64,000 nucleotides of DNA. Origin: Rhodococcoides kyotonense (GTDB lineage: Bacteria > Actinomycetota > Actinomycetes > Mycobacteriales > Mycobacteriaceae). This document shows positions 37,137 through 45,708 of this stretch, one piece after another; the first letter of the stretch is position 1; every line of letters begins with the position of its first letter. The stretch covers positions 124,001 to 188,000 of the forward strand of contig NZ_FZOW01000003.1 of the NCBI RefSeq assembly GCF_900188125.1, in the 5' to 3' direction. The notes below the pieces were generated by a model that was not told the DNA's origin, did no database searches, and worked only from the letters and a program-made list of their open reading frames with translations. Made by a program: the position numbers and the translations under genes.

Positions 37137-37898
37137 AGCCCGAAGTATGAGGGCCTTCGTCTCCTCCGGCTGATCCCAGTGCGGGAAGTGCCCGCACTTG
37201 TCGAACCAGTGCAGCTCGGCGTCGGGAAATTTCTCCATCGCGACGTCGGCTTCACTGGGCAGCGTCACCTTGTCCTGACGGCCCCACCCGATGACGACCT
37301 TGCCACTCAGCGGGCCGCCTTCCTGACGCGGGCCGTGGATCAATGCCTTGCGCGCATCCGACAGCGACGGCGACGCCTCGTCGGAGAACCCACGCAACTC
37401 ACGCAGAACGAGATCCTGCGGCAACTTCCACGGCGCCGCCGAGAACTGCGCCAGCGCAAGGGTTCTCGTCACCGCATTCCCGGTCACGAAGGGCAACAGC
37501 GGCTGAATTCGACTGACCAGAGCAACCGACGCCGTGATCGACGCACCGAAGATCTTGACTTGAGTGTCGTTCCAGAAACCCCCGGGATCCAGCGCCACGA
37601 CGGTTCCCCGGTGGCCGCGTCGGGCAAGCTCGAGAACCATCCGGGCGCCCATGGAACTACCGACGATGTCCACGTCGGAAAGCCCTTGCTCGTCGAGGAA
37701 TTCGCGCAGCGCGTCGGTGAGCGTCGCGATGGTGACCTCGGGCAGCGGCGGCGTGCGGCCGAAACCCGGCAGGTCGACGGCGATGACCTGCCGCTCCTCG
37801 CTCAACGCAGGCACTATGGGGTCCCAGTTACGGAAACTCGACCCGAGTCCGTGAACGAGCACCAACGGCTTGCCGGATCCTGTTCTCACATTGTGCAT
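37128..37898 (-). CDS. Alpha/beta hydrolase
   Basis: 256 residues. Oxyanion motif LVHGLGSSFRNWD, nucleophile Ser in VGSSMGARMV, acid Asp in GRQDKVTLP and His in KCGHFPHWDQP. It is typical of esterase or C-C hydrolase members. ATG 37898, 29 bases after the MpaB-like gene, so it is probably the second gene of that operon. The stop codon lies in the right arm of palindrome copy E. A long in-frame upstream extension runs through the MpaB-like gene and is rejected. Substrate unknown. Confidence 0.88.
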   Translation of the reverse strand: MHNVRTGSGKPLVLVHGLGSSFRNWDPIVPALSEERQVIAVDLPGFGRTPPLPEVTIATLTDALREFLDEQGLSDVDIVGSSMGARMVLELARRGHRGTVVALDPGGFWNDTQVKIFGASITASVALVSRIQPLLPFVTGNAVTRTLALAQFSAAPWKLPQDLVLRELRGFSDEASPSLSDARKALIHGPRQEGGPLSGKVVIGWGRQDKVTLPSEADVAMEKFPDAELHWFDKCGHFPHWDQPEETKALILRACA

Positions 37899-37927
37899 GT
37901 GACGACAGGTACCCGTTACGGCTCGCG

Positions 37928-38854
37928 CTACACCCGAGGGCTGTAGTGCTTGGGGTTCTCGCGTTCGGACATCGGCGGCAAGTTCCGCGCCGGTGTCTCC
38001 CGCAACGGCATATTCGACGCCTCCCTGCCGGTCACCCGGTCCCATCCCGCTCGGGCCCGTGGGTGCATGCGGCGTCGCCGGGGGATGAAGTGGAATACGC
38101 CGTTGACCACAGAACCCACCAGGCGGTGAAGCGACGCGTCTCGTGCACTCCATCGGTAACCCAGGAGGTTGCGCACGTCCTGGTCGTACAGCCCGACGGT
38201 GAGCCAGACGAATCCGCGCGCGATGGGGATACGCAGCACCGACCACACCGGGCCCGGGATCCACGATGCGTACGGCGGCGGCCCGAGACGAGAGAGGTCG
38301 AGGACGTCGCGCGTCGCCTTGTTGTCTTCGAGTACTTCGCAGCACATGTGTTTCCAGTAGATCTGGAAGTCCTCCCAGGTCTCCGGGACGGGCCGCATGC
38401 TCATGCCGTAGAGGCGGTACCACTGGATGTGTTCGGTGAACAGTTGCCGCTTCTGCTCCTCGGTGACTCCGCCCATGAAGTGGTCGGCGGTGAGGATCGT
38501 GCCCATGAAGAACGTCGCGTGGGCCCAGTAGAAGGTGTCGGGGTCGAGCGCGTGGTACCGACGGCCTTGCGCGTCGACCCCTTTGATCTCTGCGTGGTAG
38601 CCGCGCACTTGCAGGGCGGTCTGTTCGGCGCGGTCGCCGTCGAACACCACTCCCCCGATGGGATAGAGCGACCGATAGAGGCGCTGCCAACGCTCGTCGA
38701 AGAAGGTCGAATGCTGTTCGACACCGGCGCCGAGGCCGGGGTGCATGTTCTGCATCGAGCCTGCCCAGACGCCTTGCAGCATGCCGCGCCAGTCGCCGAA
38801 GTATTTCCATGTCAACGAGTCGGGGCCGAGCGGGACCGGTCGTTGACTACACAT
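37928..38854 (-). CDS. MpaB/DUF2236-family oxygenase-like protein (copy 1)
   Basis: 308 residues of the family that includes rubber oxygenase (Lcp) and MpaB. Motifs: LTWKYFGDWRGMLQGVWAGSMQNMHPGLGAG, RGYHAEIKGVDAQGRRYHALDPDTFYWAHATFF and a later DVRNLLGYRWSARDASLHR. The His residues in YHAEIKG and WAHATFF fit the family's heme or iron site. Members cleave or oxygenate lipid-like substrates; the substrate here is unknown. The ATG (38852-38854) lies in the left flank of a 50-bp imperfect palindrome, and a divergent TetR gene begins 24 bases away. Confidence 0.85.
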   Translation of the reverse strand: MCSQRPVPLGPDSLTWKYFGDWRGMLQGVWAGSMQNMHPGLGAGVEQHSTFFDERWQRLYRSLYPIGGVVFDGDRAEQTALQVRGYHAEIKGVDAQGRRYHALDPDTFYWAHATFFMGTILTADHFMGGVTEEQKRQLFTEHIQWYRLYGMSMRPVPETWEDFQIYWKHMCCEVLEDNKATRDVLDLSRLGPPPYASWIPGPVWSVLRIPIARGFVWLTVGLYDQDVRNLLGYRWSARDASLHRLVGSVVNGVFHFIPRRRRMHPRARAGWDRVTGREASNMPLRETPARNLPPMSERENPKHYSPRV

Positions 38855-38891
38855 GTTGTCAGACTAGGATCTGACAACGTGCGTAGTCAAC
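38842..38891. promoter_or_regulatory. Operator palindrome containing both divergent start codons
   Basis: Core GTTGTCAGA (38855-38863) and TCTGACAAC (38870-38878), six-base centre, flanked by GTTGACTAC (38842-38850) and GTAGTCAAC (38883-38891). It fills the whole 24-base gap between the MpaB-like ATG and the TetR GTG and continues into both coding starts. Confidence 0.75.
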
Positions 38892-39454
38892 AGTCGGCGA
38901 CCATCGACGAGAGACGCCGGAACCGGCATCAGGCACTCCTCGACGTCGGAGTATCACTGCTCGGCGCGCCCGAGGGACCGTCCGTCAGCGTCCGCGCGGT
39001 GTGCCGCGCCGCTGGTCTGACCGAGCGCTACTTCTACGAGAGCTTCACCGACCGCGACCAGTTCGTACGCACCGTCTACGCCCACGTCGGCGAGCGTGCC
39101 CGCACGGCCATCGCCGACGCCGTCGACCATGCCCGCGGCAACGCAGAAGCGCCCGTCCGCGCGTTCGTCGACCTCGTGTTGGACGACCCGGCCGTCGGGC
39201 GTGTCTTGCTGTTGGCACCGCTGTCGGAGGCTGCGCTGAGGGGACGCGGGGCGGCTCTCGTTCCAGGTTTCGTCGACCTGGTTCGAGCGCAACTGACGGG
39301 ACGCGACGACGATCAACTCGTTGCCATCGGCGTCGTCGGCGCTCTGACGGCCCTGTTCGTCGGATATCTCGACGGGACGATCACCACGCCCCGGGAGACG
39401 TTCGTCGCTCACTGCGTGAAACTCGTGTCCGAAGCCGGACGACTCTCGCAGTAG
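38879..39454 (+). CDS. TetR-family regulator paired with MpaB-like gene (copy 1)
   Basis: 191 residues from GTG 38879. Helix-turn-helix ALLDVGVSLLGAPEGPSVSVRAVCRAAGLTERYFYESFTDRD. The ligand domain is short. The sequence is clearly paralogous to the TetR at 43140 (shared VCRxAG, RYFYESFxD, VYxxV), which is also divergent from an MpaB-like gene. If the start is right the mRNA has almost no leader. It is likely to bind the palindrome at 38842-38891 and repress both genes. Longer in-frame starts run antisense through the MpaB-like gene and are rejected. Confidence 0.87.
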   Translation: MRSQQSATIDERRRNRHQALLDVGVSLLGAPEGPSVSVRAVCRAAGLTERYFYESFTDRDQFVRTVYAHVGERARTAIADAVDHARGNAEAPVRAFVDLVLDDPAVGRVLLLAPLSEAALRGRGAALVPGFVDLVRAQLTGRDDDQLVAIGVVGALTALFVGYLDGTITTPRETFVAHCVKLVSEAGRLSQ

Positions 39455-39499
39455 TCCGTGCCATGATCGAGTCCCGCCGCTACCCGAGGAGTCCGTGAC

Positions 39500-39760
39500 A
39501 TGTCCGATCTCGACCAGTCGTTCCAGCAGGCCCAGATCGACGTCAAGACGCTGACGTCCAAGCCGAGCAACGACGAGCTGCTCGATCTTTATTCGTTGTA
39601 CAAACAAGGTTCGAACGGCGACGCCACGGGTAAGCGTCCCGGAAGACTGGACATGGTGAACCGCGCAAAGTTCGACGCGTGGGCAAAACTCGAAGGCACC
39701 AGCCAGGATTCGGCAAAGCAGTCCTACGTCGACCTGGTTGCACGCCTGCTCGGCAAGTAG
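39500..39760 (+). CDS. Acyl-CoA-binding protein
   Basis: 86 residues, the length of eukaryotic-type ACBP. It has LDQSFQQAQIDVKTL, then the acyl-CoA-binding LLDLYSLYKQGSNGDATGKRPG and DMVNRAKFDAWAKLEG. It binds acyl-CoA esters in the cytoplasm and fits the lipid-metabolism genes around it. ATG 39500, 45 bases after the TetR gene and co-directional. Confidence 0.95.
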   Translation: MSDLDQSFQQAQIDVKTLTSKPSNDELLDLYSLYKQGSNGDATGKRPGRLDMVNRAKFDAWAKLEGTSQDSAKQSYVDLVARLLGK

Positions 39761-39816
39761 CTCCCCGGCGCGGTCACCGCCTATGCTCGCCCTGATCGGC
39801 GAGGGATTGGTACCGC

Positions 39817-42171
39817 ATGCGCGACTACGACGAAGCCGACCTGAAGATCGAGAAGCCGAAAACTCACGCGGCAGGCCCCGTCGCAGTTGCGGTGTCGATG
39901 AAGCGCGCGCTCGGCCACATGGGCCCGGTGCGCACGGCGAAGACGCTCCTCGACCTCAACCAGGCCGAGGGGTTCGACTGCATGAGTTGCGCGTGGCCCG
40001 ACCCCGATCCGGGCCACCGCCACGCCGCCGAGTTCTGCGAGAACGGCGCCAAAGCCGTCGCCGAAGAAGCGACGACCACCCGGGCCACGCCCGAGTTCTT
40101 CGCGGCCCACAGCATCGCTGAGCTCGACTCGCGCAGCGAGCACTGGCTCGGTCAGCAGGGCCGCATCACGCATCCGATGGTCAAGCTGCCCGGTGGCCGG
40201 TACTACGAGCCCATCGAGTGGGACGACGCGTTCAGGCTCATCGGCGACCAGCTGAAGTCTCTCGCCGATCCGAACGAGGCCATCTTCTACACATCGGGAC
40301 GCGCGTCGAACGAGTCGGCGTTCGTGTACCAGCTGTTCGCTCGCGCGTTCGGCACGAACAATCTGCCCGACTGTTCCAACATGTGTCACGAATCGACGTC
40401 CCTCGCACTGCAGGAATCCATCGGCATCGGCAAGGCGAGCGTCACGCTCGACGACGTGTACGACGCAGAACTCATCATCCTGGCGGGTCAGAATCCCGGC
40501 ACCAATCATCCCCGCATGCTGTCGGCGCTCGAGAAGGCGAAGCAGAACGGCGCGAAGATCCTGTCCATCAACCCGTTACGGGAAGCAGGGCTCGTCAACT
40601 TCAAGAATCCGCAGACCCCGCGCGGCATGGTCGGGCCAGGCACCGACCTGTCCGACATGCACCTACCGATCAAGCTCAACGGCGACCTCGCTCTGTTCCA
40701 GGCCATCGGATCGCTGCTCCTCGAATGGGGGTGCGTCGACCACGAATTCGTCGACGCCTACACGACCGGTTTCGAGAGCTGGAAAGCCCATGTTTCCGCT
40801 GTCGACTGGGACGTCGTCACGTCGTCGACCGGTTTGACGCGTCAGCAGATCACCGACGCCGCCAAGATGCTGCGCGATTCCAAGGGCACGGTGTTCTGCT
40901 GGGCCATGGGACTGACGCAGCACCGCAATGCCGTTGCGACCATCAAGGAAGTCACCAATCTGGCTCTGCTGCAGGGTAATATCGGCAAACGCGGCGCGGG
41001 TCTCTTGCCTGTGCGTGGACACTCCAACGTCCAAGGCGATCGGACGATGGGCATCTGGGAGCGCGTGCCGGAACACTTCCTCGACGCCATCCAGAAGGAA
41101 TTCGGATTCGACCCACCGCGCGAACACGGCCATGACACAGTCGATTCCATCCGAGCGATGCGCGATGGCAAAGCACAGTTCTTTCTCGGTCTCGGTGGCA
41201 ACTTCGTACAAGCCACCCCGGACACCGACGTGACGGCTGCCGCGATGCGCAACCTGAGTATGAGCGTCCACATCTCGACGAAGATCAACCGATCCCATCT
41301 GGTGACCGGGGACGTCGCGCTGATCCTGCCCACTCTCGGGCGAACCGAGAAGGACGTGCAGGCCACCGGTGATCAGTGGATCTCCGTCGAGGATTCGACG
41401 TGTTCGGTCCACTCCTCGCGCGGCCCGTTGAAGCCGGCCAGCAATCATCTGCGCTCGGAGATCGCGATCCTGACCGGTATCGCCGAAGCCACCCTCGGCT
41501 TCAGGCACGGAATCGACTGGAAGGACATGCGCGAGGACTACCGGAACATCCGGGCGCACATCTCGCGCGTCGTTCCAGGGTGCAACGGGTACGAGGTCAA
41601 TGTTCGACGCCCGGGCGGCTTCATCCTCCCCCACCCGCCTCGCGACTCGCGCACGTTCGAAACACCCTCTGGTCGAGCAGAGTTCGCAACGTCACCGATC
41701 GAGGTGCTGCACGTCCCGGATCGCCACCTGCTGCTGCAGACGTTGCGCAGTCACGACCAGTTCAACACGACGATCTACGGCCTGAGCGACCGCTACCGCG
41801 GCATCGAGGGAGGCCGACGCGTCGTATTCCTGCATCGCGACGACATCGCGGCGCTCGGCTTCGAGGACGGCGACTTCGTCGATCTCGTGACTCGGTGGGA
41901 GGACGACGACGTCGAGCGGTGCGCGTCGAACTTCCGGATCGTCGAGTACGACACACCGCGCGGATGCGCGGCGGCGTACTACCCCGAGACCAATCCGCTT
42001 GTGCCACTGGACTCCACCGCGACGGACAGCAATTGCCCGACGTCGAAGTCCGTCGTGATCCAGGTGGTTCCCGCCGGTTCCGCGTGTGAGCCCGTCGGGC
42101 ATGGGCACCAGGACGAGACCGGGTCCGATTGGTCGCACAAGACGCATCCGCAGCCGCATCATCTGAGTTAG
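39817..42171 (+). CDS. FdhF/YdeP-family molybdopterin oxidoreductase
   Basis: 784 residues. It is a bis-MGD molybdoenzyme related to formate dehydrogenase alpha and YdeP. N-terminal FDCMSCAWPDPDPGHRHAAEFCENG; molybdopterin domains with FYTSGRASNESAFVYQLFARAFGTNNLPDCSNMCHES, LAGQNPGTNHPRMLSALEKAKQNGAKIL and VRGHSNVQGDRTMG. The C-terminal MopB-binding domain has NTTIYGLSDRYRGIEGGRRVVFLHRDDIAALG. No FdhD or partner electron-transfer gene is near, so the substrate is open. ATG 39817, 56 bases after the ACBP gene. Confidence 0.92.
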   Translation: MRDYDEADLKIEKPKTHAAGPVAVAVSMKRALGHMGPVRTAKTLLDLNQAEGFDCMSCAWPDPDPGHRHAAEFCENGAKAVAEEATTTRATPEFFAAHSIAELDSRSEHWLGQQGRITHPMVKLPGGRYYEPIEWDDAFRLIGDQLKSLADPNEAIFYTSGRASNESAFVYQLFARAFGTNNLPDCSNMCHESTSLALQESIGIGKASVTLDDVYDAELIILAGQNPGTNHPRMLSALEKAKQNGAKILSINPLREAGLVNFKNPQTPRGMVGPGTDLSDMHLPIKLNGDLALFQAIGSLLLEWGCVDHEFVDAYTTGFESWKAHVSAVDWDVVTSSTGLTRQQITDAAKMLRDSKGTVFCWAMGLTQHRNAVATIKEVTNLALLQGNIGKRGAGLLPVRGHSNVQGDRTMGIWERVPEHFLDAIQKEFGFDPPREHGHDTVDSIRAMRDGKAQFFLGLGGNFVQATPDTDVTAAAMRNLSMSVHISTKINRSHLVTGDVALILPTLGRTEKDVQATGDQWISVEDSTCSVHSSRGPLKPASNHLRSEIAILTGIAEATLGFRHGIDWKDMREDYRNIRAHISRVVPGCNGYEVNVRRPGGFILPHPPRDSRTFETPSGRAEFATSPIEVLHVPDRHLLLQTLRSHDQFNTTIYGLSDRYRGIEGGRRVVFLHRDDIAALGFEDGDFVDLVTRWEDDDVERCASNFRIVEYDTPRGCAAAYYPETNPLVPLDSTATDSNCPTSKSVVIQVVPAGSACEPVGHGHQDETGSDWSHKTHPQPHHLS

Positions 42172-42186
42172 GCGGCTTCGCCGCAC

Positions 42187-42226
42187 GTGCACGAAAATAC
42201 ATAGCGGGTTATGTATTTTCGTGCAC
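42187..42226. repeat. Palindromic element copy F
   Basis: Perfect 17-base arms GTGCACGAAAATACATA (42187-42203) and complement (42210-42226), loop GCGGGT. Weaker outer pairing (GGCGGCTTCGCCG with CGGAGCGCC) extends it. Located between the stops of the molybdopterin gene and the MpaB-like gene (42242). Confidence 0.9.
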
Positions 42227-42241
42227 ATGGCGCGGAGCGCC

Positions 42242-43060
42242 CTAGACCAACCGCCGACCCGACTTCATACGCCGCCGGACATCCCACAGCAACGCGTTGA
42301 ACGGGAACCTCCTCAGCGCCGCGGGCGTGACCCGGTTCGTCAGTGCAAGCACGCGCATCAGCAGATCGAAACGCCTCTGCTTCACCGGATCCCACGGGAG
42401 TTCCATCTCGTCGCGAAATCGGCTCGGCAGGAAGCCCGTCGTGACGAACCGCATGAACGGCCCGATCAAGGGATGCAGGGCCTTCGGTTTCACGAACGTC
42501 GCCGACGCGATGCCGTACAGGTAGCGCCTGATCGTGGGGTCGATGTGTACGTCGTCGAGCGCTGTGTCCCAGTACTTCTCGAACGCGACGCGGTCGGCGG
42601 GCCACATGTCCTGCGGCATCTGCAGCGTCGAACCGAGGACGTGGCTGCGCTGATACATCTCGTCGAGGAACTGCGGGTCCGGGTCACCGTAGAGGGCGTA
42701 GTAGACGTCTTCGAAGCCGCGATACAGACATGCGGCGACCCACAGTTGCAGGTTCGGGTCGAACGCGTCGTACTTCACTGGGCTGCCTGCCGTCGACTTC
42801 ACCATCGCATGAGACCTGTTGGTGGCCTTGCGATATGCAGCCCTCACGTCGTCGTCGCCCATGCCCGCAACCGCGAGATAGGACAACGTGGTGCGCGTCC
42901 GCTTCACCGGATGTCGGTTGATCTGCCCACTCTCGACGCGACTTTCGAACACACCGTAGCCGACGGCGGGATGTGCGAGTTGCATGATCACGTTGGCTCC
43001 GCCTGCGAGCAGGCCGACTCCCGTCATCGATTTGCGTAGAAGCTCGTTGTCTTCCGTCAT
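42242..43060 (-). CDS. MpaB/DUF2236-family oxygenase-like protein (copy 2)
   Basis: 272 residues. It has the DUF2236 signature: GANVIMQLAHPAVGYGVFESRVESG near the start, RTRTTLSYLAVAGMGDDDVRAAYRKATNRSHAMVKS, then FDPNLQLWVAACLYRGFEDVYYALYG. The conserved His in AHPAV and NRSHA fits a metal or heme site. It is divergent from a TetR gene, with a 30-bp palindrome between them, the same layout as copy 1. Only distantly similar to copy 1 outside the motifs. Substrate unknown. Confidence 0.87.
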   Translation of the reverse strand: MTEDNELLRKSMTGVGLLAGGANVIMQLAHPAVGYGVFESRVESGQINRHPVKRTRTTLSYLAVAGMGDDDVRAAYRKATNRSHAMVKSTAGSPVKYDAFDPNLQLWVAACLYRGFEDVYYALYGDPDPQFLDEMYQRSHVLGSTLQMPQDMWPADRVAFEKYWDTALDDVHIDPTIRRYLYGIASATFVKPKALHPLIGPFMRFVTTGFLPSRFRDEMELPWDPVKQRRFDLLMRVLALTNRVTPAALRRFPFNALLWDVRRRMKSGRRLV

Positions 43061-43072
43061 AACTCTCCCCGA

Positions 43073-43102
43073 GTCATCTGCATACGACCGTATGCAGATG
43101 AC
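43073..43102. promoter_or_regulatory. Operator palindrome of MpaB-like/TetR pair 2
   Basis: Arms GTCATCTGCATACG (43073-43086) and its perfect complement (43089-43102), two-base centre AC. It lies 13 bases upstream of the MpaB-like start and 38 bases before the TetR start, and its sequence differs from that of pair 1. Confidence 0.8.
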
Positions 43103-43139
43103 GCTAGGCCCCGGCGACGCGGGGTGTCAAGATGTCTTC

Positions 43140-43760
43140 ATGGTTGAATCACCGCGCACCTACGGCGGAGTCGACGGCTCGGCGCGCGTCGCGGAACGTC
43201 GACGCATGCTGATCGAGGCCGGTCTCGACCTGCTCGGCACGACCGAACCCGAGCTGACCGTCCGAGGCGTCTGCCGCACGGCCGGGGTCGCGTCGCGGTA
43301 TTTCTACGAAAGTTTCGCGGACAAGAACGCGTTGATGGAGGCCGTGTACGACAAGGTCATCGACGACATCACGTCGACGGCCCTCGCCGCGACCAGGTCG
43401 TCGTCGAACAAGGAACGCGAGCGCGTGCACGGCGCAGTCCAGGCCATCGTGCGCTGCATCGCCGAGGATCCCCGACGCGGCCGCCTGCTGTTCTCCGCCA
43501 CTGTGAGCAACGACGTTCTCGCCGCCAAACGCGCGGAGTCGACGCGCATGTTCGCCGGGCTTCTCGCAGCACAGGCGTCGGAGTTCTACGGCACCGAAGC
43601 GGACGACCGGCTGAACCTGACGACGCACTACGTCGTCGGCGGGTTCGCGCAGGTGCTGACCGCGTGGCTGGGTGGGGAGCTCGAGCTCGACGAGGATGCG
43701 GTCGTCGCGCAGTGCACGGATCTGCTGACGGCTACGCCACACGTGCACGGAAATACATAG
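43140..43760 (+). CDS. TetR-family regulator paired with MpaB-like gene (copy 2)
   Basis: 206 residues from ATG 43140. Helix-turn-helix MLIEAGLDLLGTTEPELTVRGVCRTAGVASRYFYESFADKNAL, close to the TetR at 38879. It probably represses the divergent MpaB-like gene through the 43073-43102 palindrome. The C-terminal HVHGNT and the TAG stop (43758-43760) come from the left arm of palindrome copy G. Confidence 0.88.
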   Translation: MVESPRTYGGVDGSARVAERRRMLIEAGLDLLGTTEPELTVRGVCRTAGVASRYFYESFADKNALMEAVYDKVIDDITSTALAATRSSSNKERERVHGAVQAIVRCIAEDPRRGRLLFSATVSNDVLAAKRAESTRMFAGLLAAQASEFYGTEADDRLNLTTHYVVGGFAQVLTAWLGGELELDEDAVVAQCTDLLTATPHVHGNT

Positions 43761-43782
43761 AGCGCTATGTATTTTCGTGCAC
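43743..43782. repeat. Palindromic element copy G, carrying both stop codons
   Basis: 18-base arms GTGCACGGAAATACATAG (43743-43760) and CTATGTATTTTCGTGCAC (43765-43782) with one mismatch, loop AGCG. TAG at 43758-43760 ends the TetR gene, and CTA at 43765-43767 is the TAG stop of the minus-strand GntR gene. Confidence 0.95.
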
Positions 43783-44430
43783 ATGGCGGTGAGCGATCAG
43801 CCTCTCCGCCCCATCGGCGAACTGCCGTCGCACCACGTCCCCGACAGCCTCGAGGTCGCCGAACGTGAAGGCCGCGATCAACGCGTCGTGACTGCGCACG
43901 GCCTCCTCACCCCACGACGGGTCCGACGCGTAGAGCCGCGCCGGTGTGTAGCGGATGGCTCCGAACAGGAACCATGCCAACTTCGCTCCACCGGCGATCT
44001 TGTTGACGAACCGGTGGAACTCGAATTCGCATCCCTCGACGGCCTCCGTATCGGCGCGCGACACAGCCTGCCGTAACTGCGTATTCAGCGCCGCGAGCTG
44101 CGAGATCTGCGGCGGCGTGATGACCCGCGCTGCCCGACGCGCCAGCTTGCTCGCGATGGTGCCCTGCAGCCAGAAGATGTCCTCGATGTCCTCGCGCAGA
44201 AGTTCGCCGACGCGATAGCCGCGGTGCGGCACCTGCTCGACGAGCCCCTCGCTGCGCAACGACACCAACGCCTCCCGGACAGGCGTGGCGCTGACGCCCA
44301 ATTCGACCGCTGTCTCGTCGATCCGCACGAACGATCCGGACGCAAGTGCACCGGACATGATCTTGGCGCGAATGCGTCCTGCGACGTCCTCCGACAGTTG
44401 CGGTCTACGACGCAGAGCGGGTGCGGCCAT
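43765..44430 (-). CDS. GntR-family regulator, FadR/FCD type
   Basis: 221 residues. Winged helix LSEDVAGRIRAKIMSGALASGSFVRIDETAVELGVSATPVREALVSL, then a helical FCD domain with the family's metal-type His residues (CEFEFHRFVNK, RSHDALIAAF). The ATG overlaps the acyl-CoA dehydrogenase stop by one base, so it is cotranscribed. It is the likely reader of the 28-bp palindrome at 45647-45674, with an acyl-CoA or carboxylate ligand (inference). The C-terminus HVHENT and the stop are encoded in palindrome copy G. Confidence 0.9.
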   Translation of the reverse strand: MAAPALRRRPQLSEDVAGRIRAKIMSGALASGSFVRIDETAVELGVSATPVREALVSLRSEGLVEQVPHRGYRVGELLREDIEDIFWLQGTIASKLARRAARVITPPQISQLAALNTQLRQAVSRADTEAVEGCEFEFHRFVNKIAGGAKLAWFLFGAIRYTPARLYASDPSWGEEAVRSHDALIAAFTFGDLEAVGDVVRRQFADGAERLIAHRHVHENT

Positions 44431-45572
44431 CAGAGGCCGTAGGTCTTGCCGATGATGTCACGCTGAATCTCGTTGGTACCACCGTAGATCGACGACACCA
44501 GCGTCGTACGCACGTGCTTCTCCATGTCGAATTCGGTTGCGTAGCCGTACCCGCCCATCATCTGCATCCCTTCGAGCGCGACCTTCTTCGCGGTTTCGGT
44601 GAGCTTCAGTTTCGCCATGGACGCCTCACGCGGGAACAGTTTCTGCGGGTTCTCGTCGACGAGTCGCGCGACGTGATAGACCAGGAGCCTGCCGCACTCT
44701 ATCTCGGTCGCCAGATCGGCAATCCGGTGCCGCAGCGCTTGAAACGTCCCCACGGGCCTACCGAATTGCTTTCGCTGCGTGATGAATTCGAGCGTGTCGT
44801 CGAACGCCCGCTGCGCGGTCCCGAGCATCATGGCCGCCAGGATCAAGCGCTCGATGTTCAGCCCGGTCATCAGCTGGGACCAGCCCTGCCCCTCGGTGCC
44901 CACGACCGCGTCGGGAGGCAGGACACAGTCGGTGAAGTACAGATCGTTGACTTCCTTGCCGCCCATCGTCTCGATGCCGACGATGGACAGCCCGTCGACA
45001 TCGGCAGGCACGTCGAACATCGTCAATCCCTCATGCTTCCCTTCACCACGTCCAGTGCGCGCAACGAGCAGAATTCGGTCCGCAAAATGCGCATTGGAGC
45101 ACCACGTCTTCTGCCCGTTGATCAGCCACCCGTCGCCGGTCTTCTCGGCACGACAACTCAAATTCCCGACGTCGGATCCCGCTTCCGGTTCCGACATCGA
45201 GATCGAGTAGCTGCGGCCTGCGACGATGCCGCCGAGCACCGTCTGCTTCTGCTCCGGTGTTCCGAACTTGGCATACGCGGCGCCGGTGATCAACGTCGGA
45301 CCGATACCGCCGATCGGCGCCATTGCCTTGGCTGCCTGCTCGAGCAGGATGCACATGTCGACGGTGCTGCCGTCCGCGCCGCCGTACTCCTCGTCGACCG
45401 TGGCACCGAGCCAACCGAGCTCGGCCATTTTTTCGTACAGCTGCTGGTTGTGCGTGTGCGCACCGTGCTCGGTGAGCGCGTCACGCTGACTGCGCGTACC
45501 CGCTTCCTTGGCACAGAAATCGGCGACTGCCTGTGCGAACGACTGTTGTTCCTGAGTGAAATCCGTGTTCAT
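44430..45572 (-). CDS. Acyl-CoA dehydrogenase
   Basis: 380 residues. SMSEPEAGSDVGNLSCRAEK (flavin/substrate loop), MMGGYGYATEFDMEKHVRTTL and SSIYGGTNEIQRDIIGK. The catalytic Glu found in YEGT of short/medium-chain enzymes is Gly here. The alternative base position used by isovaleryl- and long-chain enzymes is filled (LNIERLILAAM), so it is probably active on branched or long substrates. It is upstream of gntR in one operon and divergent from the aldehyde dehydrogenase gene. Confidence 0.92.
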   Translation of the reverse strand: MNTDFTQEQQSFAQAVADFCAKEAGTRSQRDALTEHGAHTHNQQLYEKMAELGWLGATVDEEYGGADGSTVDMCILLEQAAKAMAPIGGIGPTLITGAAYAKFGTPEQKQTVLGGIVAGRSYSISMSEPEAGSDVGNLSCRAEKTGDGWLINGQKTWCSNAHFADRILLVARTGRGEGKHEGLTMFDVPADVDGLSIVGIETMGGKEVNDLYFTDCVLPPDAVVGTEGQGWSQLMTGLNIERLILAAMMLGTAQRAFDDTLEFITQRKQFGRPVGTFQALRHRIADLATEIECGRLLVYHVARLVDENPQKLFPREASMAKLKLTETAKKVALEGMQMMGGYGYATEFDMEKHVRTTLVSSIYGGTNEIQRDIIGKTYGL

Positions 45573-45646
45573 CGAATACTCCTGATAAAGGACGGTGGGG
45601 TTGTCTCAGGCCGGATGCGGCGCATAGTGTGAGCTCGACAACAGTA

Positions 45647-45674
45647 AATCACATCACATATATGTGATGTGATT
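45647..45674. promoter_or_regulatory. 28-bp perfect palindromic operator
   Basis: AATCACATCACATA (45647-45660) followed directly by its exact complement (45661-45674). The ATCACAT units read as tandem half-sites. It is the only marked dyad in the 136-bp divergent region between acyl-CoA dehydrogenase and aldehyde dehydrogenase. Confidence 0.8.
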
Positions 45675-45708
45675 GCCGAAACGCTCAGCCCGCGGGAGGG
45701 AATCGCCC

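Noticed and set aside
37095..43782. Short peptides of the type MCTKIHSPLCIFVHM and MYFRAH repeated in many frames
   Set aside because: They are translations of the palindromic elements, not proteins. Their recurrence reflects the DNA repeat.
44430..45572. Inactive acyl-CoA dehydrogenase because YEGT reads YGGT
   Set aside because: The alternative catalytic Glu of isovaleryl/long-chain enzymes is present in LNIERLILA, so activity is expected.
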